Shown: positions 1-9,707, numbered from the stretch's first letter. The stretch is 64,000 nucleotides of DNA from CBFHMJ01 sp965656875 (GCA_965656875.1 CBFHMJ010000028.1:1-64000), one strand, 5' to 3'. Made by a program: numbers and translations. The notes: generated by a model from the sequence alone, not told the origin.

Positions 1-1998
1 GCGTCGGTTAACGATGGCAATAACGATAAAGGTGCCATCGGGCAGCCTCATGATGTTGGTCGCGTCGTCAACGGGCTGACCAGGAAACGCATCAAAGGTG
101 GTTTGATTTGAACCGTCCAGCGTGGAGACAATGGTTGTGACCTTGCCGTTTTTGGTGAATGAACAGCCAACGGTGGTGTTGTTCACCCAGGTCAGTTGCG
201 GTGAGGAATCGGTGTCTGACGTAACATACTGTACCGGGCCATTGCTGGTCAGGTCAGGATTATAGGCCTGAATATACACATCGCCATCACTGGTCTGCCA
301 GCAAATAACGACTGCCCCGGTATCCGGATTCACACTGACTACCGGCAGGCTGTTTCCGGTTGTTGTGCTACTGACCAGTACTTCATCGGAAACGGGCTCG
401 CCAGCCGCATTGTAGCGGCGGCAGTACACATAACCGTTTTGCACCCAGACCACGATGTAACTGCCATCCGGCAGACCACTGATTTGTGGGTCTGAGATAT
501 CACCGTCATTATCGGTGACCGGTAATGCTGCGCCGCTGTCCGGTAAACCAACGTGGATAGTGACCTTGCTCAGATTGCCCTGGGCGTCCTGCCAGGTGAA
601 GGTATCGACGCCGACAAAATCCACCGTCGGTGTGTAGGTGTAACCTCCTGCTGGATGAATGGTCAGAGTCCCGTGCTGCGGTGCGGTCTGAGCAGACTGA
701 ATATACGGGATGTGAATGCTGGTGTTAGCAGGCATTTCGATAATGACATTACCGGCTACCACAGGCTCTGCTGTGCAGGACAGGTCATCAATGGCGGCCA
801 GTCCGTCGGCCAGATGCACCAGCCCAAAGCCGAATGTATCATCTCGTCCGGCTTCGCCCAGGTCCTGTGCGGTTTGTTGCATTAACTGGCGGATATGCTC
901 ATTGGAGCAGTCTGTGCGGCGGCTCCACAGCTGAGCAGCGATACCACTGACAAACGGTGCTGCCATCGAGGTTCCGTCTTTTTTGCCATAGAGATTGCCA
1001 GGGATAGTGGATTTGATTTCCACGCCGGGAGCCACCAGTTCAATCTGACTGTTTTTCTGGGTGTAGCGCCAGGGGGCTTTGTTCTGGTCAACTGCACCGA
1101 CGGATATGACGGTGCTGTAGGATGCCGGATAATACAGGTCGCTGTTTCCCCGGTTCCCACTGGCACCGATCATGAGCAGACCCGCTTCCCAGGCCTGATT
1201 AAACGCGGCTTCTTCCGCTGCGCTGTGTTGCTGGCCGGCAATACTGATGTTAACGATGTTGGCACCCGCCGTTTTACAGCGGTCCAGTGCCTCAATCATG
1301 TCAGAGCCCCAGATGGGCCAGTAATTGGGATTATGAATGATTTTGACGTGATGAAGGTTGAGTACGTTGTCGTGGGCAATCCCGCGAATACCGTAATTAT
1401 TGGTGACGGCGGAAATGACACCGGATACGTGGGTGCCGTGGCCGTAACTGTCTTCAGCCCATTCACCGATATCAGCCGGTTCAATCAGGGTGTTGGAGAC
1501 TTCGCCAGTCACGTTAGGTCCGTTCATCAGGTCTTCGTGGCTGATGTCATAACCGGTATCAATAACACAGACTTTGCGGTTTGCGGTCAGGTCCGGATAG
1601 TCACCGTCGGCACCAGTCAGTGTAAGACCGTAAGGTTTCTGGTCAGCTTGAATGTAGCGCTTCGGGTCTTCCTCAATATACCGGACATCCGGCAATGTGG
1701 AGAGTGCAGAGACCTGGTTGGGCGTGAGACTGGCGACAACTGCATTAACGGAAGAGAGGGTTTTCAGGGAATTGATGTTAAAGGCGTTCAGCGTATTGTG
1801 CAGTTGTTCGGTCTGGTCAGTCACCGAGAGGAGGTGAGGGTCAAGTGCAATAATATACCGTTTGGGTGTTTGCCCGGTGGCGGTGAACTGTCCGGGTGTC
1901 AGCGGCGTCAGTGTGGTGGAAGTCAGGTGACTTATACCGGCTGATACATGCTGGACAGCCACCAGACACGAAAGTGCCACGTAGCTCAGTTTCTTCAT
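1..1998 (-). CDS. Secreted subtilisin-family (S8) serine protease, 3' part cut by window edge
   Basis: The minus strand is open from an ATG at 1996-1998 to the left edge (666 codons, no stop), so the gene continues outside the window. Residues 1-20 form a signal peptide (MKKLSYVALSCLVAV... ending VSA). Residues of about 45-115 resemble an inhibitor_I9-type propeptide. The catalytic triad is readable: Asp147 in VIDTGY, His187 in GHGTHVSG, Ser344 in GTSMAAPF, with the oxyanion Asn in the SGN motif near 281. After about residue 390 there is a cadherin-like/VCBS-type beta domain (GGYTYTP...VGVDTFTW). Propeller-like repeats follow (WVQNGYVYCRRYN, CWQTSDGDVYIQAYN). The family hydrolyses peptide bonds outside the cell; substrate unknown. 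A long antisense reading frame over 895-1944 is a shadow of this gene. Confidence in the family is high; the C-terminal end is not visible. Confidence 0.93.
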   Translation of the reverse strand, partial: MKKLSYVALSCLVAVQHVSAGISHLTSTTLTPLTPGQFTATGQTPKRYIIALDPHLLSVTDQTEQLHNTLNAFNINSLKTLSSVNAVVASLTPNQVSALSTLPDVRYIEEDPKRYIQADQKPYGLTLTGADGDYPDLTANRKVCVIDTGYDISHEDLMNGPNVTGEVSNTLIEPADIGEWAEDSYGHGTHVSGVISAVTNNYGIRGIAHDNVLNLHHVKIIHNPNYWPIWGSDMIEALDRCKTAGANIVNISIAGQQHSAAEEAAFNQAWEAGLLMIGASGNRGNSDLYYPASYSTVISVGAVDQNKAPWRYTQKNSQIELVAPGVEIKSTIPGNLYGKKDGTSMAAPFVSGIAAQLWSRRTDCSNEHIRQLMQQTAQDLGEAGRDDTFGFGLVHLADGLAAIDDLSCTAEPVVAGNVIIEMPANTSIHIPYIQSAQTAPQHGTLTIHPAGGYTYTPTVDFVGVDTFTWQDAQGNLSKVTIHVGLPDSGAALPVTDNDGDISDPQISGLPDGSYIVVWVQNGYVYCRRYNAAGEPVSDEVLVSSTTTGNSLPVVSVNPDTGAVVICWQTSDGDVYIQAYNPDLTSNGPVQYVTSDTDSSPQLTWVNNTTVGCSFTKNGKVTTIVSTLDGSNQTTFDAFPGQPVDDATNIMRLPDGTFIVIAIVNRR

Positions 1999-2407
1999 AC
2001 CAATGGGGTCCTGTAATGAGAGGAATGGATTAAAAAAGGAAACAGATATTATCTAAAACGAGAACAAGGAACAATGTCCCTGATCAAGTTAAATGGTGTA
2101 AAAATAGAAACTTTTGTATTGACTTTTGAAAATAGCAGAAAGTGGTATGGAGGAGTATGTGATGGTCTGTAAGGCTATATTAATAAAGGATATTCTAATA
2201 AAAAAGTCACTAATTGAAAGTGAGATGTCAATGTTCACTTCAGGTTATCGACATTCAAATCAAAGCATAAACCAAAGGAAACGGACGCCGTTGAGCGCCC
2301 GGTTAGGATTACAGATTCAGAATCAGGTCAGCAAGGTGAATAGTTCAGACTCATACATGTGTCAGAACTATTCAAGAATGCTATTGACCTATCCTTAAAT
2401 CATCTGT
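1999..2407. other. Intergenic region between protease and efflux operon
   Basis: About 410 bp, AT-rich. It holds the promoter side of the protease gene (upstream of 1998 on the minus strand) and the downstream side of the RND gene that ends at 2408. An open frame at 2126-2398 (+) has no recognisable domain, poor amino acid composition for a conserved protein and crosses the hairpin at 2338-2373, so I do not call it. No RNA gene is apparent. Confidence 0.6.
2338..2373 (-). terminator. Long hairpin downstream of the RND efflux operon
   Basis: Inverted repeat with 13-nt arms, GAATAGTTCAGAC and GTCAGAACTATTC, pairing except for one A-A mismatch, around a 10-nt loop. It starts 35 bp beyond the stop codon of the efflux gene. 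No U-tract follows on either strand, so a classical intrinsic terminator is not proven; it could also be an mRNA-stabilising hairpin or a dimeric-protein binding site. Confidence 0.5.
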
Positions 2408-5400
2408 TTAAGAAGGTACTTTTTGTCCTCGTCCCATCCCCTTAATAACCTCAACCGACATATAATTCACCGGCACCAGAATCAATGTGATTAAGGTGGC
2501 GAAGATAATGCCGAATCCCAGGGATACTGCCATAGGTATCAGGAATTGTGCCTGGGTGGATTGTTCAAACAACAACGGCATCAGACCAATAAAAGTGGTT
2601 AAACTGGTTAGCATGACCGGGCGGAATCTGGCTGCGCCTGCTCTTAATACTGCTTGTTGTAAATCACCGCCTTCGGACGATGTTTTGTTGATGTAATCCA
2701 CCAGCACCAGAGAGTCGTTAACGACGACGCCGATCAGTGCCAGCATACCCAGCAAACTCATGATCGTCAGTTCCATTCCCATTAACCAGTGGCCAGCTAC
2801 TGCGCCGATCATGCCAAAAGGAATAACGCTCATCACAATCAAGGGTTGAATGTAGGATTTAAACGGAATTGCCAGTAACGCATAAATAACGAAGAAAACA
2901 AACATCAATGCCCAGCCCAGCGAGCCGAATGATTCCTGTTGTTCTCGTGCTTCGCCTTCTAACGAATGACTAACGCCAGGATATTGCGTGACCAGCTCAT
3001 CCAGGAAGTCTTTTAACTCTGCTTGCAGTACCGTCATATTGGTATTGGCCTTCTCGATATCGGCAGTAATATTCACAGTACGATAGCGGTCGATACGATA
3101 AATGGCGGAAGGACTCTGACCTGGTTGTAGTGTGGCTACATGGCTTAGCGGAACTTCGCTACCATCTGGCGCTCGTACTAGCAGGTTTTGTAAGCTGGAC
3201 ACTGAGCGTCGTTCATTGATGGGTAAACGAACCATCACTCGCACATCGTCCCGGCCACGTTGAATGCGCTGAACCTCAGCACCAAAGAAGGCACGTCGAA
3301 CTTGCTGCGAGACTTCAACCCGGGTGAAACCCAGAGCGCGGCCCTGTTCGGTCAGTTCTATTTGCAGTTCTTCTTTACCGTCAGACAAGCTGTCTGCGAT
3401 ATCAAAGACGGTCGGATACGTCGCCAGTTGTTGCTTGACCTGTTCCGCCGCGTCACGCAGGGTGTCCAGTGATGTTGCGGATAACTGAACGTCTATTGGA
3501 CTGCTGGTTCGGCCTATTTCTGCCCGGAATGCCATACTTTCTGCACCAGGAATTGGGCCGATAAGCTGACGCCATTCTTTGACCAGTTGTTGCGAGGTAA
3601 CAGGATTGGTCCGTTTTTCTGGCGGTGTGATTTCAAAGCGAACACGACCTTCATTGGTCACGCCGCCCCGTCCACCTGTGGTTGCCAGAATATTGATAAT
3701 CACACTTTCTCCGGTTACTGCATCCTGATGTTTTTTCTGAAGGGCGCGGGCATGTTCGGCAATGTCTACAATGTATTTATTCGTCACTTCAAACGGGGTG
3801 CCTGTTGGCAAGGTTAACGTAACGCGAACTGTTTCACTGGGAATTCGCGGGAAAAAGATAAACTTGGTCCAGCCGCTCATAATTAACGCCAGAATAATCA
3901 GAAACACACCGATAAACGCAGAGATTGTTGTGAGTTTATGATTCAGTGCGACTTTCAGAATTGGTTGGTAGAAACGAATAATAGCGCGCTCAAAACCGTC
4001 AGCGAAAGCTTGCTGAAAACGAGAGAAGCGCGAAGGTTCTTCTTTCTCCTGGCGTAAGCGAATATTTTTCAGGTGACTTGGCAGCACAAATTTAGATTCG
4101 ATCAATGACATTAACAACACCGGGATCACCACGACAGGAATTTGTGCAAACAACTGTCCCCGATTACCCTCGATAAAAGCGAGAGGCAGGAAAGCGGCGA
4201 CTGTGGTGAGAATACCAAAGGTAACGGGGGTTGCGACTTCCTGTGTGCCTCGAATCGCTGCTTCTTCACCACTTTCGGCGGTTTTCAGGTGGGTATAGAT
4301 GTTTTCTCCGGTGACGATGGCGTCATCGACCACAATACCGAGTACCAGGATAAAACCAAACAAACTCATGATGTTCAGGCTGATACCAAACCAGGGCATT
4401 ACCAGAAATGCACCCATGAATGACACCGGAATCCCGACAAAGACCCAGAAGGCGATTGATGGACGTAAGAACATGGTTAGCAATGCCAGCACCAGCAATC
4501 CACCTTGTAACGCACTGGTTGTTAGTGTGGAAATACGGTTTTTAACAATGACGGAATCGTCGTCCCAGTAGCTCAGCTCGTAGCCTACAGGTAGGGTGTT
4601 CTGGCGATCTTCAATGTATTGTTTCACCGCATTGGCGACTTCAATCGCGCTTTGATCACCAATTCGATAGATTTCGATAAATGCGGCCTGATGCCCGTTA
4701 AAACGAGTACGCACCGGTGTTTCTTCAAAGTCATCTTTGATGTCGGCAACATCCCGAAGGCGAATAATAGAGCCGTCGGCAGCGGTTTTAATCGGAATAT
4801 CCGCAAATTCGTTTTTACGGTAAGCCTGACCTTTAGAACGGATCAAAATGTCGCCGCCGGATGTTTTCAGGTTGCCGGCAGAGACATCCGCAGAAGTATT
4901 GCCAATAGCACGGCTGATGACATCCAGCGATAAACCATACTGACGAAGTTTGTCCTGACTGACTTCAATGGCGATTTCGTAATTACGCACACCATCCAGC
5001 TCAAGTTGGGTAATCGTTGGGATACGTAGCAGGTCGTCTCTGACGGTTTCGGCAAATTCACGGGTTTCTTTTTCGCCATATTCTCCAGCGACTGTGACGG
5101 TAATCACATCCTGCTTTCGTTGTGCCAGGGCAATAACCGGTTTTTCTGCATCAGCCGGAAAGGTGTTGATTGCGTCAACCCGGCTTTTAATATCGGCCAG
5201 CATATCGCGGGCGTTGTAACCCGGTTCTACTTCTACCGTGACCGACGATGAACCTTCGGCAGAGCGGCTGGTGATTTTTTTAATACCTTCCAGATCCTGC
5301 ACCGATTCTTCGATACGAATCGATACGCCTTGCTCCACATCTTCCGGTGTCGCACCTCGGAGTGAAACCTGCACCGTAATACGATCCGTTTCAATGGATG

Positions 5401-5509
5401 GAAACACTTCCAGCGGGATTTGAGTAGAAAGAGAAAACAATCCGGTAAAGAGTATGGTGACCATCAACAGATTGGCGGCCACTGAATTGCGAGTAAACCA
5501 GGCTATCAT
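2408..5509 (-). CDS. RND-family efflux pump, inner-membrane permease (AcrB/HAE1 type)
   Basis: A 1033-residue protein of normal length for RND drug/proton antiporters. It begins with the short cytoplasmic stretch and TM1 (MIAWFTRNSVAANLLMVTIL), then a porter domain (EVFPSIETDRITVQVSLRGA). TM4 carries the proton-relay aspartate pair in GIVVDDAIV. A second porter domain and TM7-12 complete the internal duplication. It sits in the inner membrane and drives export of small molecules, using the periplasmic adaptor and outer-membrane channel encoded just upstream (12-bp gap to the adaptor). The substrate cannot be read from sequence. The operon lies divergently beside a RiPP cluster, so export of, or resistance to, that peptide is possible but unproven. 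Family assignment is firm. Confidence 0.95.
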   Translation of the reverse strand: MIAWFTRNSVAANLLMVTILFTGLFSLSTQIPLEVFPSIETDRITVQVSLRGATPEDVEQGVSIRIEESVQDLEGIKKITSRSAEGSSSVTVEVEPGYNARDMLADIKSRVDAINTFPADAEKPVIALAQRKQDVITVTVAGEYGEKETREFAETVRDDLLRIPTITQLELDGVRNYEIAIEVSQDKLRQYGLSLDVISRAIGNTSADVSAGNLKTSGGDILIRSKGQAYRKNEFADIPIKTAADGSIIRLRDVADIKDDFEETPVRTRFNGHQAAFIEIYRIGDQSAIEVANAVKQYIEDRQNTLPVGYELSYWDDDSVIVKNRISTLTTSALQGGLLVLALLTMFLRPSIAFWVFVGIPVSFMGAFLVMPWFGISLNIMSLFGFILVLGIVVDDAIVTGENIYTHLKTAESGEEAAIRGTQEVATPVTFGILTTVAAFLPLAFIEGNRGQLFAQIPVVVIPVLLMSLIESKFVLPSHLKNIRLRQEKEEPSRFSRFQQAFADGFERAIIRFYQPILKVALNHKLTTISAFIGVFLIILALIMSGWTKFIFFPRIPSETVRVTLTLPTGTPFEVTNKYIVDIAEHARALQKKHQDAVTGESVIINILATTGGRGGVTNEGRVRFEITPPEKRTNPVTSQQLVKEWRQLIGPIPGAESMAFRAEIGRTSSPIDVQLSATSLDTLRDAAEQVKQQLATYPTVFDIADSLSDGKEELQIELTEQGRALGFTRVEVSQQVRRAFFGAEVQRIQRGRDDVRVMVRLPINERRSVSSLQNLLVRAPDGSEVPLSHVATLQPGQSPSAIYRIDRYRTVNITADIEKANTNMTVLQAELKDFLDELVTQYPGVSHSLEGEAREQQESFGSLGWALMFVFFVIYALLAIPFKSYIQPLIVMSVIPFGMIGAVAGHWLMGMELTIMSLLGMLALIGVVVNDSLVLVDYINKTSSEGGDLQQAVLRAGAARFRPVMLTSLTTFIGLMPLLFEQSTQAQFLIPMAVSLGFGIIFATLITLILVPVNYMSVEVIKGMGRGQKVPS

Positions 5510-5521
5510 GCATTCACTCCA

Positions 5522-6871
5522 CTAATTCTGATTGTTCTGGTCAGTACTGTTTTGCTTAGCACTGTTTCGGTTGGCACTGTTTCGATTAGCATTGCTTTGA
5601 GCCGTATTGCCTGCGTCGGCGCGTCGTTGTTTTTTACGCTCACCGCCTGCACGTTGTTTTTTAACGGGCGCTTCGCCGGCTATCGCGACTTTTGTACCAG
5701 AACTGACTTGTCCGAGCGGCGTAATAACCAGTCGATCACCGATTTGAAGACCTTCGCTGATCAGGGTGTCCTGATCGTTTTGCCAGCGAAAAGCGATGTC
5801 GCGTCGTTTAAGCAGATTCTGTTGATCGACGACATAAACATAACTGCCCTGATAAATGGCTCGGTTTGGAATAATCAGCGCTTGCTCAATCATTTTTCCT
5901 TCGATCCGGGCAGTAACGTACTGCCCGATTTTGACTGCGGCAGAATGTGTATTCAGGTCATAAGGATGTGGAATTTCGGCAACGACGAATAACTGTTGTG
6001 TTGTGCTGTCGATAGCTCCCTCGGTTCGAATCAATCGGCCACGCCATTGTTGGTCGTCGATTAAATCTGAAGACAGTAGGGTATCACTGACGGTTTTCAG
6101 TGTTGAGGAGGATTGGACATCCGTGTCCGGGGTGTATGTCATTCGGTTGGTTGCTGTCTGTTGTTCTGGCAACGTAATTAAACCCAGGTCGCTGTTACGA
6201 ATTGGCAGGCGAACTTCCACAACGTCAGTCGCGTAAATAGTCGCCAGTTGTGAGTTGCTGTTCACTACCTGACCGACATCGGCTGATTTATTCAGAATGC
6301 GGCCGTTAAACGGTGCAATAATTTGGGTTCGTTCGAGTGCCAGTTGAGCTTTGGTCAGTGTTGCTTCGGCTGACAGTACCGCTGCTTTTGCTGCTTCTAC
6401 CTGAGGCTCTCGTAAAACCAGGGGGCCAGGTGTTGAGCCGTTACCCAGTCGGTTCCAGTCTTGCAGTGCTTGTCTGGCGCGGGCATTTTCTTCCAGTAAT
6501 GATCGTTTAGCGTTGAGCAAGCTCGCTTCGGCGATTTTCACTTCTGCCACATAATCCCGATCATCAATTTCCAGCAGAATATCGCCTTTATTAAAGAATC
6601 CACCTTCTCGGAAATTAGGATTAATGCGTCTGATTTGGCCGGAAATTTGCGCAACCAGTGAACTTTGAGTTTGTGGTCGGACCGTGCCATAGCTGTCCAC
6701 CATGATCTGGTAGCGTTGCGGTTGTAACGTGATGGTTTCAACTGTCATCAATGCACTGGTGTCTTTGCCGCGACGTTTTGCCTGAGGTGGATTGGCAAGA
6801 ATGGTTTGGTATAAAACGACCGTCACGATAACGATGACGACGGGGATCAGATATTTCTTATAGTTGATCAT
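5522..6871 (-). CDS. RND efflux periplasmic adaptor (membrane fusion protein, HlyD/AcrA type)
   Basis: A 449-residue protein with an N-terminal membrane anchor (residues about 9-26, YLIPVVIVIVTVVLYQTIL), a barrel-sandwich/lipoyl half motif (SLVAQISGQIRRINPNFREG), a coiled-coil hairpin of about residues 120-190, and the second lipoyl half (IIAPFNGRILNKSADVGQVV) followed by beta-barrel domains. The C-terminal tail, roughly the last 45 residues, is low-complexity: Lys/Arg-rich, then Asn/Ser/Gln-rich (repeats of the type NRNSA). This is unusual for the family, and a disordered extension is likely. The ATG overlaps the stop of the upstream channel gene by 4 nt (ATGA), so the genes are translationally coupled. 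It links the permease to the outer-membrane channel. Confidence 0.93.
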   Translation of the reverse strand: MINYKKYLIPVVIVIVTVVLYQTILANPPQAKRRGKDTSALMTVETITLQPQRYQIMVDSYGTVRPQTQSSLVAQISGQIRRINPNFREGGFFNKGDILLEIDDRDYVAEVKIAEASLLNAKRSLLEENARARQALQDWNRLGNGSTPGPLVLREPQVEAAKAAVLSAEATLTKAQLALERTQIIAPFNGRILNKSADVGQVVNSNSQLATIYATDVVEVRLPIRNSDLGLITLPEQQTATNRMTYTPDTDVQSSSTLKTVSDTLLSSDLIDDQQWRGRLIRTEGAIDSTTQQLFVVAEIPHPYDLNTHSAAVKIGQYVTARIEGKMIEQALIIPNRAIYQGSYVYVVDQQNLLKRRDIAFRWQNDQDTLISEGLQIGDRLVITPLGQVSSGTKVAIAGEAPVKKQRAGGERKKQRRADAGNTAQSNANRNSANRNSAKQNSTDQNNQN

Positions 6872-8256
6872 GAGGAAGTCCCTGGTGTTACGGCAAAATC
6901 ACCGCCAAGCGCCAGATGTAGACGAACCCGGTTGGCGATGAGTTGGTTTTTAATTTGAATGAGATTGCTTTGTGCATCAAAGGCGCGTTGTTGTGCATCC
7001 AGCACGGTGGTGTAGCTGACCAGTCCTTTCAGGTATTGCTCAAAGGAGAGTTTTTCGGCGATCACCGCATTTTCTTCTGCTTTCATGGTTGCCTGATACC
7101 GAGCTTTTAAGCTGGCTTCCTGCGTGATGCCGTTTTCGACATCCGCAAACGCCTGATACAAGGTATCGAGATACTGTTGTTCCGTCTGCTTCAGCGTGAT
7201 CCGCGCTTTTTCTTCTCGTGCTTTTAATTCACCAGCATTAAACAACGGCGTCGTCAGGCTACCTAACAACGACCAGCCAATGGCTTCGCCAGAAATCAGT
7301 TCATTCAATTCGCTGCTGCTGCGGCCGACGCTGCCGGTCAGTGTAAAGGAGGGAAAACGTTGTTTATGAGCCAGTGCGACCGAGGCATCAGCGGCCAGAA
7401 GTTGATGCCAGCGCTGGAGAAGCTGTGGTTTACGACTGAGCAACTCAGCGGGCATACCCAGCGGAATATCATCAGTAATCAGTGGTAATGATTGTTCAAC
7501 GGCCAGTAATCCGGCGGGATAATCACCCAGTAATCGTTCCAGCGTGCGGATGGCGGCTTGCTGCGTGGCAACTTGATCGGCTTTGCGAGACAACTCGGTA
7601 TTGAGTTCGTTTCTGGTCAGATAAACATCCAGTGACTCGTTCAAACCCTGACGATAGCCCGATTCAATGATGTCGAGATTTTGTTGAGCGACTGCAACAC
7701 GCTTTTCCATCAGTGCTAACAATTGCTGTGCTTCAATGATGTTGTACCAGGCAATGACCACATCGGCAGCCAGTTGTTGTTGTGCCTGTAAATAATTTGC
7801 CTTTTCCGCTTGCCAGGTCAGGTATTGCTGACGGGTGCTGTCTGAGAGTTTGCCCCAGATATCCAGCTCATAGCGCAAGTTCAGGTCCAGTGAGAACGAA
7901 CTTTGATAGCGAGTAGGATCAAGACTTTTTCGTCGACTGGGATCAAACGATAAATCCAGCGTTGGCCAGCGAGCGGCATCAGTGATCGTGACATCCTGCT
8001 CACGCAATGCCACGGTAAGTGCCTGCTGTTGCAGCGTGAAGTTTTGATTGAGCGCTTTATCAACTAATTGTTGAAGATCGGAAGATTTAAAGTGTGACAA
8101 CCAGTGATGTTGAACGTCTTCACCTTGTTGACCTGACTGCCAGTTGTCTGGCAAGGCGATATCTGCGCGGTAATCGTCGGGTAAAGAAGATGTTGTGCTG
8201 CATGCACTTAACATCAAACTGATAGCCACAACCAAAGGGTTTATTGTTCGTCCCAT
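6868..8256 (-). CDS. Outer-membrane efflux lipoprotein (NodT/OprM-type TolC family)
   Basis: I start at the ATG at 8254-8256, not at the longer in-frame start at 8418, because only this gives a proper lipoprotein signal (MGRTINPLVVAISLMLSAC with lipobox LSAC, acylated Cys19). The 462-residue product has the duplicated TolC helical repeats. Family-typical segments include LDLNLRYELDIWGKLSD and, near the second repeat, PLFNAGELKAREEKARI with ADVENGI. It forms the trimeric outer-membrane exit duct of the RND pump encoded downstream. First gene of the three-gene minus-strand operon; its promoter must lie in the long gap before 9372. Confidence 0.93.
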   Translation of the reverse strand: MGRTINPLVVAISLMLSACSTTSSLPDDYRADIALPDNWQSGQQGEDVQHHWLSHFKSSDLQQLVDKALNQNFTLQQQALTVALREQDVTITDAARWPTLDLSFDPSRRKSLDPTRYQSSFSLDLNLRYELDIWGKLSDSTRQQYLTWQAEKANYLQAQQQLAADVVIAWYNIIEAQQLLALMEKRVAVAQQNLDIIESGYRQGLNESLDVYLTRNELNTELSRKADQVATQQAAIRTLERLLGDYPAGLLAVEQSLPLITDDIPLGMPAELLSRKPQLLQRWHQLLAADASVALAHKQRFPSFTLTGSVGRSSSELNELISGEAIGWSLLGSLTTPLFNAGELKAREEKARITLKQTEQQYLDTLYQAFADVENGITQEASLKARYQATMKAEENAVIAEKLSFEQYLKGLVSYTTVLDAQQRAFDAQSNLIQIKNQLIANRVRLHLALGGDFAVTPGTSS

Positions 8257-9372
8257 TGAGTGTCCATGTGCTAATTGCGAGTCTGGGGCAAGTGTACGGC
8301 TGGACTGAATATCACGGCAAACACCTTTACACAGATTTACATTCCACATTGTTTGACGGGTTTTTTCGTTTCTTAAAGTGGTGCAACTGTTTGATGATGC
8401 GTAGTTTTTTCGAGCCAAAACCGTTTACTTACCGTTAAGAATGACTCATAGAGTGTAGTTCAGCACAGGTTACCGGGCGGTTAAAAAATCAGGCTGTTTT
8501 CCTCAAATTCTGTGGTTAACGTCAGATATCACACAATATTTGTTACTTTATAAGGCCCTGTTCCAGGGAATATCAGGCAGGAATGATGTAAATCAGAAAT
8601 ATTTTGCAAAAAAAACAGGTATTTTTTCACTTTTTTCTGTAACCAATATAAAAACGCCAGTGACAGTCCGTTAATAAAATAACTACGTGAGTGTATAAAT
8701 AACGATCACTTGTAGCCGCTTCTTTAATTCTTCCAACTTGACATCTATCCTTGAAAGACGAATTTTACTCCAAATAAAGCAACAGGTTATGTCCTGATTC
8801 ATCAATGTATCCGAATGTATGGTGAACCGTTTTTATTATTACGGTCAGTCATAATCGGGGTCGTTAATAATTTCAATATGAGAATCACCCATTTTGAATA
8901 TTAATAAATGACAATACAAAATGAAGGGTTAATCAGATTGATTTTATTCTATTGATTGTTATTTGTTCACCGTTGGCAGGAGTATCTGGAATGTCTGTTT
9001 TTTCCTCTTTCGGCATGACGTAACACGTCGTTGAACTCGAATAAAATTTCACCCGAAAAGGTCAACCGCTCCCGGATTCAATTCATAAAATTCAACAAGG
9101 CATTACCTGTTCAGCCGCCGACTGACTCGTATTCCTCTCGTTTTTAATTCCCCCTAACCAGGTATCTTCAACACTAATAACGTTACAGACTTATGTATGC
9201 AAAATGAATACCTTAATGGATGTAACCTGTTGTTTTGTAACCAATTGACTCCAAAAATTAAAGTTGTAATACTCAAATGCGCAACAAATGTTAACTAATA
9301 ATTAACATAGATTGCGGGAGTTGCTTCATATCGTTGAGGCAATTGTGCGTATAACAGTTAGGAGAAATTATT
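8257..9372. other. Long divergent regulatory region between efflux and RiPP operons
   Basis: About 1.1 kb without a supportable gene, AT-rich with many short A and T runs. It must carry promoters for the efflux operon (minus) and for the RiPP precursor (plus). A weak sigma70-like pair, TTGACT (9245-9250) and TAATAC (9267-9272, 16-bp spacer), lies about 100 bp before the precursor, but the -10 match is poor. The sequence GTTAACTAATAATTAAC (9290-9306) is an inverted repeat that could bind a regulator. No regulator gene for the cluster is present on either side. Confidence 0.5.
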
Positions 9373-9624
9373 ATGTTACTAGACAACATTAATTTTGATG
9401 ATCTGAACGTAGAAGAAATGAACGTAGAAGGCCTTGAGGTTGCAAATGTAGCAAACGCGATGGCTCTTCCTGAAACAGGCGCTTCAAGTGGTTCTTCCTC
9501 TTGTGGTTCTTGTTCAACGTGTGGTTCTTCATCTTGTTGTGGTAGCTGTAGTGGCGGTGACGTTGATGTCGATATCGGCGTTGGTCAAGAGCCTGCTCCA
9601 GTTATTTCAGCACCAGTACGATAA
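9373..9624 (+). CDS. Thiopeptide/TOMM-type RiPP precursor peptide
   Basis: An 83-residue peptide with a good ribosome site (GGAGA at 9361-9365) before the ATG. The acidic leader (residues 1-38) has repeated NFDDLNVEEMNVEGLEV-like segments and ends in MALPETGAS, close to the leader ends seen in thiopeptide precursors. The core (about 39-60) is made almost only of Ser, Cys, Gly and Thr: Cys44, 47, 50, 55, 56, 59 and ten or so Ser/Thr, ideal for azoles and dehydroalanines. Oddly, a 21-23-residue tail (GGDVDVDIGVGQEPAPVISA...) without Cys or Thr follows; thiopeptide precursors normally end with or near the core. The whole downstream operon encodes matching azole-forming and Ser-dehydrating enzymes. 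Class is confident; structure of the product is not deducible. Confidence 0.9.
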   Translation: MLLDNINFDDLNVEEMNVEGLEVANVANAMALPETGASSGSSSCGSCSTCGSSSCCGSCSGGDVDVDIGVGQEPAPVISAPVR

Positions 9625-9648
9625 GACGTTATATCAGCGTCTTTTCTT

Positions 9649-9684
9649 AACACTCGCCCCGTTTCGGTGGGGTGAGTGTTTTTC
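9649..9684 (+). terminator. Attenuator hairpin after the RiPP precursor gene
   Basis: A 12-bp stem (AACACTCGCCCC / GGGGTGAGTGTT, one G-T wobble) with an 8-nt loop is followed by TTTCT. A smaller hairpin (AGACG/CGTCT at 9624-9642) with TTTTCTT lies just before it. Placed between the precursor and the exporter genes it would let most transcripts stop after the precursor and a minority read into the enzymes. This is a common way to make substrate in excess over enzymes. The stem is plain in sequence; the role is inferred. Confidence 0.8.
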
Positions 9685-9707
9685 TCACTATCAGGAGATG
9701 TTTTCGC

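Noticed and set aside
895..1944. Long plus-strand open frame of 349 codons
   Set aside because: It is antisense to the subtilisin-like protease, whose catalytic triad is clear on the minus strand; the composition of the frame is not protein-like.
2126..2398. 90-codon plus-strand open frame
   Set aside because: No domain, weak start context and it contains the hairpin at 2338-2373; probably chance in an AT-rich gap.
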